The position numbers were made by a program, and so were the translations under genes. From Procambarus clarkii (lineage: Eukaryota > Arthropoda > Malacostraca > Decapoda > Cambaridae): a DNA stretch of 64,000 bases. Numbering within the stretch: the first letter of the stretch is position 1; each line of letters begins with the position of its first letter. Under the pieces are notes generated by a model. The model saw only the letters and a list, made by a program, of their open reading frames with translations, ran no database searches and was not told the origin of the DNA. The stretch lies in NCBI RefSeq assembly GCF_040958095.1, contig NC_091175.1, forward strand, positions 19,301,287-19,365,286, read 5' to 3'. Below, in pieces: positions 22,485 through 47,737 of this stretch.

Positions 22485-23088
22485 TTGATTAAGGCGTCTT
22501 GTACATACCAGTTGCGTTGCTCCTGGGAGTATGGGTTCGAGTCACTTCTGAGGTGTGAGTTTTCAGTTGCATATTGTCTTGGGGACCATTCAGGCTTGTT
22601 TGCATTTGTGTTCCTCACGTGTGCCCCAAAGAATGAGGTGATTTGGTAAAATGCTATGCCCAAGATTACTATCCGAGTGCCGGCGGTGGGGTGGCTCAAA
22701 TAGCCTCGGCTATCACCTCATTATGTCCGGTCGTGATGGTCAAGTGGATTAAGGCGTCTTGTACATACCAGTTGCGTTGCTCCTGGGAGTATGGGTTCGA
22801 GTCACTTCTGGGGTGTGAGTTTTCAGTTGCATATTGTCCTGGGGACCATTCAGGCTTGTTCGCATTTGTGTTCCTCACATGTGCCCCAAAGAATGAGGTG
22901 ATTTGGTAAAATGCTATGCCCAAGATTACTATCCGAGTGCCGGCGGTGGGGTGGTTCAAATAGCCTCGGCTATCACCTCATTATGTCCGGTCGTGATGGT
23001 CAAGTGGATTAAGGCGTCTTGTACATACCAGTTGCGTTGCTCCTGGGAGTATGGGTTCGAGTCACTTCTGGGGTGTGAGTTTTCAGTT
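22485..23088 (+). mobile_element. tRNA-derived SINE in a 260-bp tandem array
   Basis: The marker aaggcgtcttgtacatacc occurs at 22491, 22751 and 23011, an exact 260-bp period. Each unit has an A-box-like tggtcaagtggatt and a B box gggttcgagtc, in a Leu/Ser-like tRNA layout. The tail ends in ctcggctatcacctcatta. The units are nearly identical, indicating recent tandem amplification. The last unit is cut by (TA)n. Confidence 0.85.
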
Positions 23089-23100
23089 ATATATATTATA

Positions 23101-23192
<92 letters not shown>
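23089..23192. repeat. (TA)n microsatellite
   Basis: About 100 bp of TA joining the SINE array to the inverted pair. Confidence 0.95.
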
Positions 23193-23196
<4 letters not shown>

Positions 23197-23619
23197 TGTA
23201 TACTGGCAGCAGGTTTTCTTTCAAACATGTTTCATTGAATATGACCGCATATTCTGTATTTATTATTTTCTGGTTTAGGGCTTCTATCCCTCTAACTATT
23301 TTCTTAGCATCAGGGCTTAATTGAAATAGGAGTTCTCCAAAACTCATTTTCGTACTTTTAAGGTGAAGAAAAGAAGTGATTTACTATAGAGTATATTACA
23401 CTTATTTGTATAATTTGCACGACATTTCGAACCTCCATGGTTCATTCTCAAGTGAACAGATCTTACAATACTAGTTGATTTTATACCCGCATTAGGTCAG
23501 GTGATAATACAATGAAGGTGAAAACATGGGGGGATACATAAGGGATAAACATAGGGGCTGCAGAAGGCTTATTGGCCCATACGAGGCATCTCCTATCTAA
23601 ACACAAAGATTAATCCAGT
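23193..23619 (-). mobile_element. Penelope-like element 5' fragment, left arm of inverted pair
   Basis: On the minus strand it starts with leader sequence and then the open frame MSFGELLFQLSPDAKKIVRG, followed by FNETCLKENLLPVYTNI before (TA)n. The KENLLPVYTN block resembles the N-terminal part of Penelope-like element proteins as I remember them. This is a family suggestion only. 23233-23619 is the inverse of 23737-24122. Confidence 0.5.
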
Positions 23620-23736
23620 GTAATTGGCCTGTTATGTTGGACATTGTCTTCTGTGTTGGCATCGATATGTTCTTGTCTTGTCCTTATTCTCATGGTGGGT
23701 AGAGTTCTCTACCCATCATGAGAGGACATTAAGATT
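23620..23736. other. Spacer of the 890-bp inverted repeat
   Basis: About 117 bp between the arms. It contains its own small inverted pair around accatgagaata and gtagagttctctac. Confidence 0.6.
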
Positions 23737-24122
23737 ACTGGATTAATCTTTGTGTTTAGATAGGAGATGCCTCGTATGGGCCAATAAGCCTTCTGCAGCC
23801 CCTATGTTTATCCCTTATGTATCCCCCCATGTTTTCACCTTCATTGTATTATCACCTGACCTAATGCGGGTATAAAATCAACTAGTATTGTAAGATCTGT
23901 TCTCTTGAGAATGAACCATGGAGGTTCGAAACGTCGTGAAAATTATACAAATAAGTGTAATATACTCTATAGTAAATCACTTCTTTTCTTCACCTTAAAA
24001 GTACGAAAATGAGTTTTGGAGAACTCCTATTTCAATTAAGCCCTGATGCTAAGAAAATAGTTAGAGGGATAGAAGCCCTAAACCAGAAAATAATAAATAC
24101 AGAATATGCGGTCATATTCAAT
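23737..24122 (+). mobile_element. Penelope-like element 5' fragment, right arm of inverted pair
   Basis: Mirror copy of 23233-23619 with few differences (for example gacatttcgaac against ttcgaaacgtcgtg). It reaches the frame MSFGELLFQLSPDAKKIVRG, then stops at (TA)n, losing the NLLPVYTN block seen in the left arm. Confidence 0.5.
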
Positions 24123-24147
24123 ATATATATATATATATATATATAAA

Positions 24148-24256
24148 TACTTGTTTCATGAATGCTTTATTAGATGGAGATTCTCCAGGCTGTCTCTGGC
24201 TGGCTGGCAGTCTACTGAGCCATTTCCCAGAAGGGTCTTGGGGGAGGGGGGGGGGG
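24148..24256 (+). repeat. Inverted repeat arm, partner at 20829-20935
   Basis: Starts tacttgtttcatgaatgc right after (TA)n and ends in a G-rich run. Confidence 0.9.
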
Positions 24257-24493
24257 AGAAAGAAAGTGAGAGTGTCGGGGTAGAGGTTCAGTGAGGGTGA
24301 GGGAGGGGATGAAAGGGGTAGGTGGCCTGCTTGCCATGTGAGGACCCTCTGATGCCAAGACAAACCTAATACCGACCTTCGGTAATATTGACTGCCAGAC
24401 CATTATATGAGGCTCTAAATACCGGTCTCTCAAACCAGTCGTTATTACCGGCAGATCAGTATAAAAGAGGCTGTTAAATTGAGTGGATACTGT
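24257..24493 (+). promoter_or_regulatory. Candidate core promoter (TATA box) upstream of SLC66A2
   Basis: A clean TATAAAAG at about 24459-24466 would place a start site near 24490, just where a DIRS fragment begins. The first coding exon of SLC66A2 begins with an acceptor at 25348, so an upstream untranslated exon must exist. A strong donor-like ggg/taagt sequence is at 24660-24667. The link to SLC66A2 is inference only. Confidence 0.25.
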
Positions 24494-25306
24494 CCTGGGC
24501 TGACATTCGGGCATGGGGATTTTGGCGGTCGAGCAGGGTCCTGGCTGCTCATTACCTTGTAAACGTTCCTGGGCCCGGTCGGGCCTGTGTTGCTTTGGGT
24601 CGGTGGATGCAGCCAGTTGTCTCGACTTTGGGATGAGGAGTGAGCAGCAACCACCTCCCGGGTAAGTCCCTATTCTTTCCTCTGTGGGTAGTTAGCTCCG
24701 AAGAGCCGTAGGGGCTTCCCCCAGAAAACCAGCATTGAATGTAATGAAACACCATTTTCTGGGTGAGTCTCGGAGGCTCCCCGGCATCTCTCCCTACCTC
24801 CGGTCGGCTTTTTTTTGTGTGTGTTTTTGACATCCAGCCTCAGAACTGGGGTGTGGATCGCTGGCGCGGTAAGTCTGGAGCTGCCCCTTCCCCCTCCCGG
24901 GGAGGGGGGGCTACGCAGACAGCGGCGCGACGATGAATGACATCATACTAGTTTGCTCATTTTTGTTTGGGGAGTTCTATCCACTCGTTCGGCTTTTGGT
25001 TGCAATTTTCACCAGAATAGGAGTTTCTTTTGGGATGCCTACCTTTCTGGGTGCCTAACCCGGTCGATGGCAGACATAGAATGCTTCCAATTACACGGGG
25101 GTTTCTATAGGCCATTGATCCCCATGCCGCTTTAGAGGAGGCCAGGTTCTGGCTCGTGGTCCCCGGTAGGCTCATAAGAAATCCATACACATGACTGATG
25201 CCAAAGTCTGACATTAGCATATCAGCCTAGTAAGCTCCAGGGAGCCTCCGGGACTCACCCAGAAAATGGCGTTTCATTACATTCAACGCTGGTTTTTTGT
25301 TTTAAT
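24494..25306 (+). mobile_element. DIRS-like element, right-end fragment
   Basis: Begins within the tyrosine recombinase C-terminus (GFWRSSRVLAAHYLVNVPG, which keeps the catalytic Tyr). It then has the internal complementary region (about 24695-24795) and the right inverted terminal repeat, ending cgctggttttttg at about 25300. The same order is seen at 29868-30687 in the larger copy. It ends about 45 bases before the SLC66A2 acceptor. Confidence 0.85.
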
Positions 25307-25334
25307 TTTCTAGACTATGACATGTTATAATTAA

Positions 25335-37828
<12,494 letters not shown>

Positions 37829-38161
37829 CTATATCGATCAATATTATCAAATTTTTTTCAGGAGAGCAAAGGAAACAATGCACAATTTGTTGATGTGGAA
37901 TTTGTGATCATTACAGAACAAACAATAGCTGGATAGGCTAGAGTATTGTTGTAAACAAATGCAAATCTCTGCCATTGTTTAACTTATGTATGATTTGATG
38001 CTTTATATCATATGTGCAATGTCTTATCAAAAGAATTTGTTGTGCCTTAACATTTATTAATTATTGAGTTATCGAGTCTTAACTTGTATAACAGTAAAGA
38101 TCATGGGAAACATGCTTATTTGCAGTATGTATGTATGTATATGTAGGTATATGAAAAATAA

Positions 38162-38162
<1 letters not shown>
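37829..38162 (+). terminator. SLC66A2 3' UTR with candidate poly(A) signal
   Basis: Unique AT-rich sequence without a frame. AATAAA at 38157-38162 is the best polyadenylation signal before the (TA)n tract; the real site is unproven. Confidence 0.4.
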
Positions 38163-38243
<81 letters not shown>

Positions 38244-38254
38244 GTATATGTATA
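38163..38254. repeat. (TA)n microsatellite
   Basis: TA repeats ending in (TATATG)n, just before a MITE. Confidence 0.95.
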
Positions 38255-38640
38255 TGTCGTACCTAGTAGCCAGAACGCACTTCTCTGCCTACTATGCAAG
38301 GCCCGATTTGCCTAATAAGCCAAGTTTTCATGAATTAATGTTTTTTCGACTACCTAACCTACCTAACCTAACCTAACATAATTTTTTCGGCTACCTAACC
38401 TAACCTAACCTATACAGATAGGTTAGGTTAGGTAGGGTTGGTTAGGTTCGGTCATATATCTATGTTAATTTTACCTCCAATAAAAATTTTTTTACCTCAT
38501 ACATAATTAAATGGGTAGGTTTATCATTTCATAAGAAAAAAAATAGAGAAAATATATTAATTCATGAAAACTTGGCTTATTAGGCAAATCGGGCCTTGCA
38601 TAGTATTCTGAGAAGTGCGTTCTGGCTACTAGGTACGACA
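38255..38640 (+). mobile_element. TTAGG-core MITE, copy 2 (386 bp)
   Basis: Same termini as at 17412, opposite orientation. The interior has opposed CCTAA and TTAGG runs. Confidence 0.9.
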
Positions 38641-38652
38641 TATATATATATA

Positions 38653-39043
38653 TGTCGTACCTAGTAGCCAGAACTCACTTTTCGGCCTACTATGCAAGGC
38701 CCGATTTGCCCAATAAGCCGAGTTTTCATGAATTAATATATTTTCTCAATTTTTTTTCTTATGAAATGATAAAGCTACCCATTTCATTATGTATGAGGTC
38801 AATTTTTTTTTATTGGAGTTAAAATTAACATAGATATATGACCGAACCTAACCAACCCTACCTAACCTAACCTAACCTATCTTTATAGGTTAGGTTAGGT
38901 TAGGTAGCCGAAAGAGTTAAGTTAGGTTAGGTTAGGTAGGTTAGGTAGTCGAAAAACAATTAATTCATGAAAACTTGGCTTATTAGGCAAATCGGGCCAT
39001 GCATAGTAGGCTGAGAAGTGCGTTCTGGCTACTAGGTACGACA
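38653..39043 (-). mobile_element. TTAGG-core MITE, copy 3 (391 bp)
   Basis: Separated from copy 2 by only 12 bp of TA repeat and inverted relative to it. Confidence 0.9.
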
Positions 39044-39546
<503 letters not shown>

Positions 39547-39553
39547 TATACAT

Positions 39554-39644
<91 letters not shown>
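39547..39644. repeat. (TA)n microsatellite
   Basis: TA repeats with a catacacaca start, between MITE copies 4 and 5. Confidence 0.95.
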
Positions 39645-39648
<4 letters not shown>

Positions 39649-40021
39649 GTACCTTGTAGCCAGAACGCACTTCTCAGCCTACTATGCATGGCCCGATTTG
39701 CCTAATAAGCCAAGTTTTCATGAATTAATTATTTTTCGACTACCTAACCAAACCTAACCTAACTTTTTCGGCTACCTAACCTACCCTAACCTATAAAGAT
39801 AGGTTAGGTTAGGTTAGGTAGGGTTGGTTAGGTTCGGTCATATATCTACGTTAATTTTACCTCCAATAAAAAAAATTGACCTCATACATAATGAAATGGG
39901 TAGCTTTATCATTTCATAAGAAAAAAATTAGAGAAAATATATTAATTTAGGAAAACTTGGCTTATTAGGCAAATCGGCCCTTGCATAGTAGGCTGAGGAT
40001 TGCGTTCTGGCTACTAGGTAC

Positions 40022-40025
<4 letters not shown>
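39645..40025 (+). mobile_element. TTAGG-core MITE, copy 5 (381 bp)
   Basis: Intact termini (one substitution, TGTCGTACCTTGTAG). It is followed by (TA)n and (AATA)n to about 40091. Confidence 0.9.
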
Positions 40026-40076
<51 letters not shown>

Positions 40077-40091
40077 AATAAATAAATAAAA

Positions 40092-41225
40092 GGTATGAGG
40101 GTACCAGCTCTGGTGCAATTGTAGGGTCCCATTGACGCAGAGAAGAAAATAAACAGTATTCAGAGACAACCTTGTGGTTTCTCACTGAACACTTTTAATA
40201 TTTTCTTCTCCTACTACCCCTATTGGTTATGTCTCTATATTCAGAGATGTCTAAGAACCTGAAATTTCTTATACTGTATATAAAAAAATTTGAGAATTTT
40301 ATCTTATGTATTAAAAGATATTTGCATTTAATATGCATGAAATGAATTGTAGAAATTTGAGCCAAAGTTAACTTTGTAACTTAAACCTAACTAAAAATTA
40401 TCTTTTTCATAAACTTGACCTCTGGTAGATAAAATTAGGTCTAAATACTGTTTGCAATTAATATTATCAATGGCTGTATATTCATTTCATTGTAATTGGA
40501 TAGCGTTTTCCAGAAATATGAGTAAAAACACTGGCTCTCAGGCAAAGTGCACTTTGCCTACTAAACCTGGTAGTGCAGTTTTGGCTATTCGGTACAAGAT
40601 GATTATTCAGTATGCATGTACTGCTTATCATGCTTTATAGGCAAAATGTCTGAACAAGCCAAATTCCCTTATTATTCTATTTTATTTTTTATTGGACTTT
40701 AATAGATACATTCAGTTCAACACTTAACATATACAAATGATGAGTCACAATAACGTGGCTGAAGATATGATGATCACACCACATATCAGAAAATAAAGAA
40801 ACTTGCGATATACATTTTGTATATTTTGAGCCATAACTAATTTGGCAATCTAACCCAACCTAAATATTCCTCAGTATTATTCCTGCCTAACTTAAGTAAA
40901 AATTTATAAGAGCCCTTGACTGTGGCACCTCTGTATCTTGTCCCTTCATTGTCAGTTGACAGAAGTGGCCCTTTTGACTACCCTTTGCCTATCCATGTCC
41001 CTTCTTCTCTACCCTTCCCTGGCCCTCTTCGTCCATGCACAGTCATACCCTTTCGTTTCCTTGGTTCTCAGTATATTAGTTCTCTACTCTGCCTCTTAGC
41101 CCTCCTACCACTCTCACAGTCACAGCTGATGTCCACCCACATTTTTGTCTTCCCAACATTTGTCTCGCTGGTTTAAACTGTTGTTGACATTATAACGACA
41201 ATATCTCTCCAACCAACTACCTTTT
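40092..41225. other. No gene seen; contains one short dispersed element
   Basis: AT-rich. At 40738-40800 the GATGAGTCACAATAACG element recurs (tgatgagtcacaataacgtgg). No coding homology was recognised elsewhere. Confidence 0.45.
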
Positions 41226-41242
41226 ATATATATATATATATA

Positions 41243-41490
41243 CAAGAATTCTCACACTCTTGTAAAGCCACTAGCATGCATAGCATTTTGGGCAGGTCCT
41301 TAATCATAAGTTTTCCCTGGACTACAACTTATAAAATTATTTAACAATCAGGTGCCCATTCACTGCTGGGTGAACAGAGTTGTACAGTAAAGGATTTGCA
41401 CCTAGTCAATCCTTCCCAGCCAGGATACGAACCCAGACCAAATAGCTCACGCCGGGCGCGTACTTTACTACTACGCCAGGGGGACTCTCA
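41243..41490 (-). mobile_element. tRNA-derived SINE with LINE-type tail
   Basis: On the minus strand: head ctggcgtagtagtaaagtac, B box gggttcgtatcctgg, body with gttcacccagcagtgaatgg and a tail holding the diverged gcccaaaatgc form of the shared motif and ttacaagagtgtgag. It abuts (TA)n at 41226-41242. Confidence 0.8.
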
Positions 41491-42636
41491 TGTGATACAA
41501 CAATGTAATACTCCCTATGTGAAGGATTTTCTTTACTTAATTTTTTCTTTAATACAAACTTAGAGCTAGTTGTTTTAGTAAAGACGATATATAGAAGCAC
41601 CAACAGTCAATGTGAATGTACTAGTTCTTATCTGAAGAGGGCTTTGGGAGTTTCACTCCCTGGGCCTGGCCTGGTTATTTGGTATGACGAGTGAAAATGA
41701 GATTGTTTAGATAAGTAATAGCTACATAGGGAAGGAGAGGAGGAGGATTAGGTAGGGGAAGCTACATTATAAACAACAAATTATTCATTCCCTTACGACA
41801 ACCATTGATCATTTTATTAATTATTTTCCAACATATTATGCTTGATCTTAATGGCATTTTTATAAAATCACGGTTTTGATATATTTCAATGTTTAAGCTA
41901 TTATTTATATGACAAAAATTTTACCTAAGACAGAACTGAGGTTAGGTAAGATTGCTAAGTTGGTTTTGGTTCAAAAATTACAAAAATGCACATCATAAGT
42001 ATTGGATTGACTCCATAACTTTTTATGCATCAATGCATAAAAATTATGTGACCGAAAAGATGAGATCAGTGATTCTAGCATGAATCTTGTCTATTTTCCT
42101 TACCTTCTACTTCACTTGAGAAGGAAATTGAAAAATTAACTCTGGAAAGTTAATACACACACACACACACACACACACATACATACATATGCACATAACA
42201 TATACTGTATACAATTTAAATTTATAAAGCTGCATTGCACAATATTTTGGGTAATAACATTTTTTCACTTGAATCATCAGGGATTTGTACTCACAGGTAA
42301 AATGTGAGGCCATCACTCTACTACCAACCAATGCTCACAATACAGTACTTACTCTAGCATATAAACTTTCAAACTCATAAAATAAAAAGAACAAATTTTC
42401 CAAGCCTCTATCTAGATTTACTTTACCTTTGAAGACATTTTCAAAGGTAAATTGTCTTTAAGACACTGACTATTGCTTTGGGGGGGGGGGATTTTTTTAA
42501 TGCAAGTTTGCTACAGTATCATTCTTCTTATTTTCATTATAATGCATCTTCTTTTGTTAGTCTAATTATACATTATAACATTTAAAATAATGTACAAAAT
42601 AAAAATAAACAAATATAGAATTATAAGCATGATATA
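41491..42636. other. No gene seen; short (CA)n and a poly-G run
   Basis: AT-rich. (AC)n lies at about 42153-42180 and ten or so G at 42480-42490. No coding homology seen. Confidence 0.45.
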
Positions 42637-42638
42637 TA

Positions 42639-43459
42639 CAGTGGACCTCGGTATTCAAGCTTAATTCGTTGTAGAAGGCTGTTTGAGTACTGGATAACAA
42701 TGTACATTGGATGAATCCATTCCAGCTCACAACAAATACACATATAAACACAATAAATTGATGAAATAAATGCAAAATTTATTCTCAGTTTACCTGTACT
42801 ATACTTAGGAGAGTTGATGGTGTATGCGGGAGCATGTTTGTTAGAACTGGCAACCTTCCTATGCCTTACCACACTACGAAATCCACTTCTCTTAAATTTC
42901 TCAAACCCCCCATGACTGGCATTGAATACTTCATTATTTTTGATGGCCTCGCAATTTTTTAGTATTGTAGAGATCATAAATTTTGGCACACCAAACTCGG
43001 TAGGAACAACAGACATGCAGACACCAATTTCATATTTTGCTATTAGCTCTCTTTTCTTTTTCTATCGTAGTTATCACAATTTTTTTTCATTTGGGTGTCA
43101 TCACTAACCTTCTTAGGTATCATGGTGACTTATTTATGCTAAAAATATAAAACATATCCAAGAAAACATAAGAAAGTTTTCAGAAAAGCTTAGTGAGGTT
43201 GTGCACTGAACAAAATCTACTGGAAATGGACTTGTTTGTTACGTGTGTATGTTCAAGGCTGAGGAAATGGTTGGCTACCGAGCATTTTTTTCTCGAATAA
43301 AGCCACACCAAACAGCCTGATTGATCAGACCATTAACCAGGAGGCCTGGTAAGAGACTGGTCTGCAAGGACGTTGATCCTCAGAATTCTCAACAGGTAGT
43401 ACGTGTTCAAGTCCCGAATTGTTCAATTTCGGAGGAATTCAAGTGCTGAGGTATCAGTG
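42639..43459 (-). mobile_element. Tigger/pogo-like DNA transposon relic (821 bp)
   Basis: Imperfect terminal inverted repeats (CAGTGGACCTCGGTATTCAA on the left) with TA at 42637-42638 and 43460-43461. On the minus strand 42621-43016 gives GVPKFMISTILKNCEAIKNN and FEKFKRSGFRSVVRHRKVAS, fragments of the helix-turn-helix/CENP-B region of Tigger transposases. The catalytic domain is missing. Confidence 0.75.
43305..43400 (+). mobile_element. SINE/LINE tail fragment inside the Tigger relic
   Basis: Contains ctgattgatcagaccattaa and ccaggaggcctggtaagaga, then gacgttgatcctcagaattc, resembling the tail of the SINE at 27141 and 51421. Confidence 0.55.
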
Positions 43460-43461
43460 TA

Positions 43462-43890
43462 TAACTGTATATACATAATTTTCTTTTTTCTTTTAATCTG
43501 TAGACTGGTATGATGGTAGAAGATAGACCAATTTTAAAAGCATATTTATAAGAAAAAGTGCCTTTTTAAGTAAATTAAGAACATTACCTAATACATCTGT
43601 TGCGTGTAGTGCATTGTATCAGAATACAGTATGAGTTTTGTATATACAGTATTTATATTTTTGTCCTCAGTTGTCATTATTCCTTTTGGTAAATAGTGAT
43701 TCAGGTAATATAAACATACCTATGATAATGAACAAATTCTTAAGCATATGTTTAGATAGCATAAGACATGCTGTTTGGTAATGTTCATGTATATGCGACA
43801 CATGTTATATTGTGCATGAATTTGTATAGTTTATTAATCATTAAGAATCATGTGGTTGTGTCAAACTTTAAGCTCTATCTTGATAAACAC
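43462..43890. other. No gene seen
   Basis: AT-rich sequence without recognised elements. Confidence 0.5.
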
Positions 43891-43891
43891 C

Positions 43892-43988
43892 TTCATTTCT
43901 GTTGGGAGCCCCGTCGGCTCCCTGAGGCGTCAGGGAGCCTCCCGGGTTCACCAAGAAAATGGCATTTCATTACAGTCAATGCTGTTTT
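43892..43988 (+). mobile_element. Miniature DIRS derivative (about 97 bp)
   Basis: A left DIRS end (tttctgttgggagccccgtc) is joined after about 35 bp to a right DIRS end (ttcaccaagaaaatggcatt, then tcattacagtcaatgctg and a T run). The interior is wholly deleted. Confidence 0.75.
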
Positions 43989-44000
43989 TTATTTATGATG

Positions 44001-45137
<1,137 letters not shown>

Positions 45138-45261
45138 TATATATATATATATATATAAGTGAAGTTAGTGAAGTTTTGCGACATAAATGAAAGTGAACCA
45201 TAATTCCTGTCAGGTGTCATAAGATGTTTGCTTCAGTTTTGAGAGTTCATCTTGTGTATTA

Positions 45262-45440
45262 GAGCAGTGTGGACGGTTGTACAGTTTATTCTGTGATTGG
45301 AGCAGTGTGGACGGTTGTACAGTTCATGCTGTGGGTGGAGCAGTGTGGATGGTTGTACAGTTCATGCTGTGATTGGAGCAGTGTGGACGGTTGTACAGTT
45401 CATGCTGTGGGTGGAGCAGTGTGGATGGTTGTACACTTTA
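45262..45440. repeat. 38-bp minisatellite (about 5 copies)
   Basis: gagcagtgtgga recurs at 45262, 45300, 45338, 45376 and 45414. Units alternate between two variants (gattggagcag and gggtggagcag), suggesting a 76-bp dimer. Confidence 0.9.
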
Positions 45441-45876
45441 GAGATAATGGTACTTTTAGTATCTAGGGTGAAATATTGTTGCACACTAACAGCCCTTTCA
45501 AAGCTGGAAAAGTTGCTGACCGGGAGAACACTTGGTGAATATTTACTACCCAAATCCATTCGATAAAATATCTAAATTTCTGCGGATGGCTTAAAATCAC
45601 TCAAATTATTCTCGCTGAACAAGAGATAGAGACATTATAATTTACACCTGAAAACTGTTTGACATTTTGACATTGACAAAAAACATGGGACTGCTTCCAA
45701 ATCTGCACAATTAAATAATTCCTTGTGTGTAATATGTGGCTTTATAAAATATATGAATGCTGTACCTACTTGATTCCCCACTGTTATCTGATCCTCTGTA
45801 TTTTCTATTTTCTGGAGATTAAATATTATTATTTATTACTGTATTTATTATTATTTGTTATTATTATTATTGAGAG
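45441..45876. other. No gene seen
   Basis: AT-rich; short (TTA)n at 45826-45870. Confidence 0.5.
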
Positions 45877-45983
45877 AATCCACTAGTGCTGTGAGGTGGT
45901 GCGAACCTGCGACCCCTGGTGTTGCTAGCCGCATACTCTACCACTGGGGCTGTAAAGTTGCCACCTCACAGCCCTAGTGGATT
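45877..45983 (-). mobile_element. tRNA-Ala-like sequence between 23-bp inverted repeats
   Basis: The outer arms at 45877-45899 and 45961-45983 are inverse with one mismatch (aatccactagtgctgtgagg). On the minus strand the inside has ccagtggtagagtatgcggc (A-box-like) and a B-box-like gcaggttcgcacc. The anticodon loop ctagcaa would read AGC (Ala). Stems are imperfect, so it is probably a mobile tRNA-derived fragment and not a tRNA gene. Confidence 0.55.
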
Positions 45984-46017
45984 GTGGATTTTCTTATTGA
46001 TATATATCACATTAGTG

Positions 46018-46019
46018 TG

Positions 46020-46079
<60 letters not shown>

Positions 46080-46080
46080 A
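46018..46080. repeat. (ATT)n microsatellite
   Basis: About 20 ATT units. Confidence 0.95.
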
Positions 46081-47735
46081 TTATTCCAGGAGGTATGGCC
46101 AAATGTGTAAAATATGAAGGTGTCCCTCCAAGATGGGGTTTAAGGTACTACTTTCTTCCCATTTACCCCTTAATGATCTTCCCTCTCTCTCTTCTTTCCC
46201 GATAGGATTATTCCATGTTTTATTTTGATAATCTCACCATTTGCTGTTGTAAGAAGGATCTTTTTTCCTACAGAAATAGTTCCAGCTTGTGATTGATAGC
46301 ATGTTGTCCTGGGCTACCAGGCACAGCTTTGTGTTCTGTACAGTACTATGAAAACTGGTGCTATGACTTTTATTAGAAAATATATCATCTGCCGTATGCC
46401 CTTGTCTTTATGGAAGTCAATTTTGTTATAAACAATTGTGCAAAACTCTTAGTATTAGTGTAATTACTGGTTGTCTTGGTCATCCCAAGTTTGCTACCTG
46501 TGAATGATCCAAGTGATAACCTTATTCTTGTTGTACATCGTCTTGGTGCTGCTAGGCAAATGCTCTTATATTTGCACTCATTTATAGTGTGTCAACTGGG
46601 CTACTCGAGTTACCCCGCATATTCTTTAACTAGCCCTCCCAACAATTCTTTGTCTTATCGTTTTACATCATATAACTTGTATCTCGGCTCAGGGGCTTAT
46701 TATTCTTTTCCAATCCAGAGCTTATGTGTAAAAAAACAGACTTCTGTCATGATAAAATCATTATGATTGCTGCCTCCATTGAAAGCCCTACTCATGCCTT
46801 TGTAGTCTTTTACTGCATGGATGTCCACTTCTAACCGTCGCTCTGTGTTGCATTTCTATAATGTGTTCCCTCATATTGTACTTACTATACTTCCATGGAG
46901 AGTTTCATTTGGGAATTTTTTATGGCCCTAGCCAGAATGATGAAGGTTCATACTCCTCTACCTACTGTCCTGAAACACCTTTTCCTTGAATATTTTTACT
47001 TTTATTCATTTGCTGTTGCTCTATGTATGATGTCATTGGATTCGTCATCAACTTTTTCACAATCAAAACTTTGTGCCTCTTTTACCCAGAGACAAATATT
47101 TTTAAAGCAAAACCTTATGAGATTTTATATGTCGAGTTTTGCTATTGAGTTTATCTCTTGCAGCTCCATAGTGATAAAAATCCAACATTGACTCTTCCTT
47201 ATCTTTAGCAGATATAAGACAGTTTGAGTTTTGCATAGTTCCCAGCCATACTGGTCTTACCTCCAACAATCTTATGGACACTGGTGCTAAAGAAAGGTGT
47301 TCGTGCCTTATGGTACTGTCCAATGTGACCTATACATGTATGACTTCCTCCTGCCATCATAACAGCAAGTGGGAAAGATTATGTATTGGCAACACACAAT
47401 TAACTCGCACACTTAATGCAACAAAGACTTGCACTTAACTGTCAGAACTGTCTTATCCCACTAATAGATGCACACCTTGTAGAATATCCTGCCTTTCAGA
47501 ATGATTGGAATTTGTGTTTTCTGTCTTATGTCCCTTGATAAACTTCCCCTGTGAATCTAATTTCTTTAACATTATGTATGTCTTAATGGTATCCTGAATG
47601 ATATATAGGACCTGTTTAATATTCTGTGACAGACAGTGCTAAATAGCCTACTGGGATTGGCACTTACTTTTCATAATTACTTCAGAACTTGAAGTTTTTC
47701 ACTATCTAAATTTATGGAGCATACCTATTTATCCT
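46081..47735. other. No gene recognised
   Basis: AT-rich. Short open frames (for example 46476-46766 and 46895-47191 on plus, 47102-47323 on minus) have no recognisable motif, splice context or repeat similarity. A degenerate element is possible. Confidence 0.4.
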
Positions 47736-47737
47736 TT

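Noticed and set aside
46476..47323. Open frames of 73-98 residues between 46.4 and 47.3 kb
   Set aside because: No conserved motif, no splice-site support and opposite-strand overlap. Listed as unassigned sequence.
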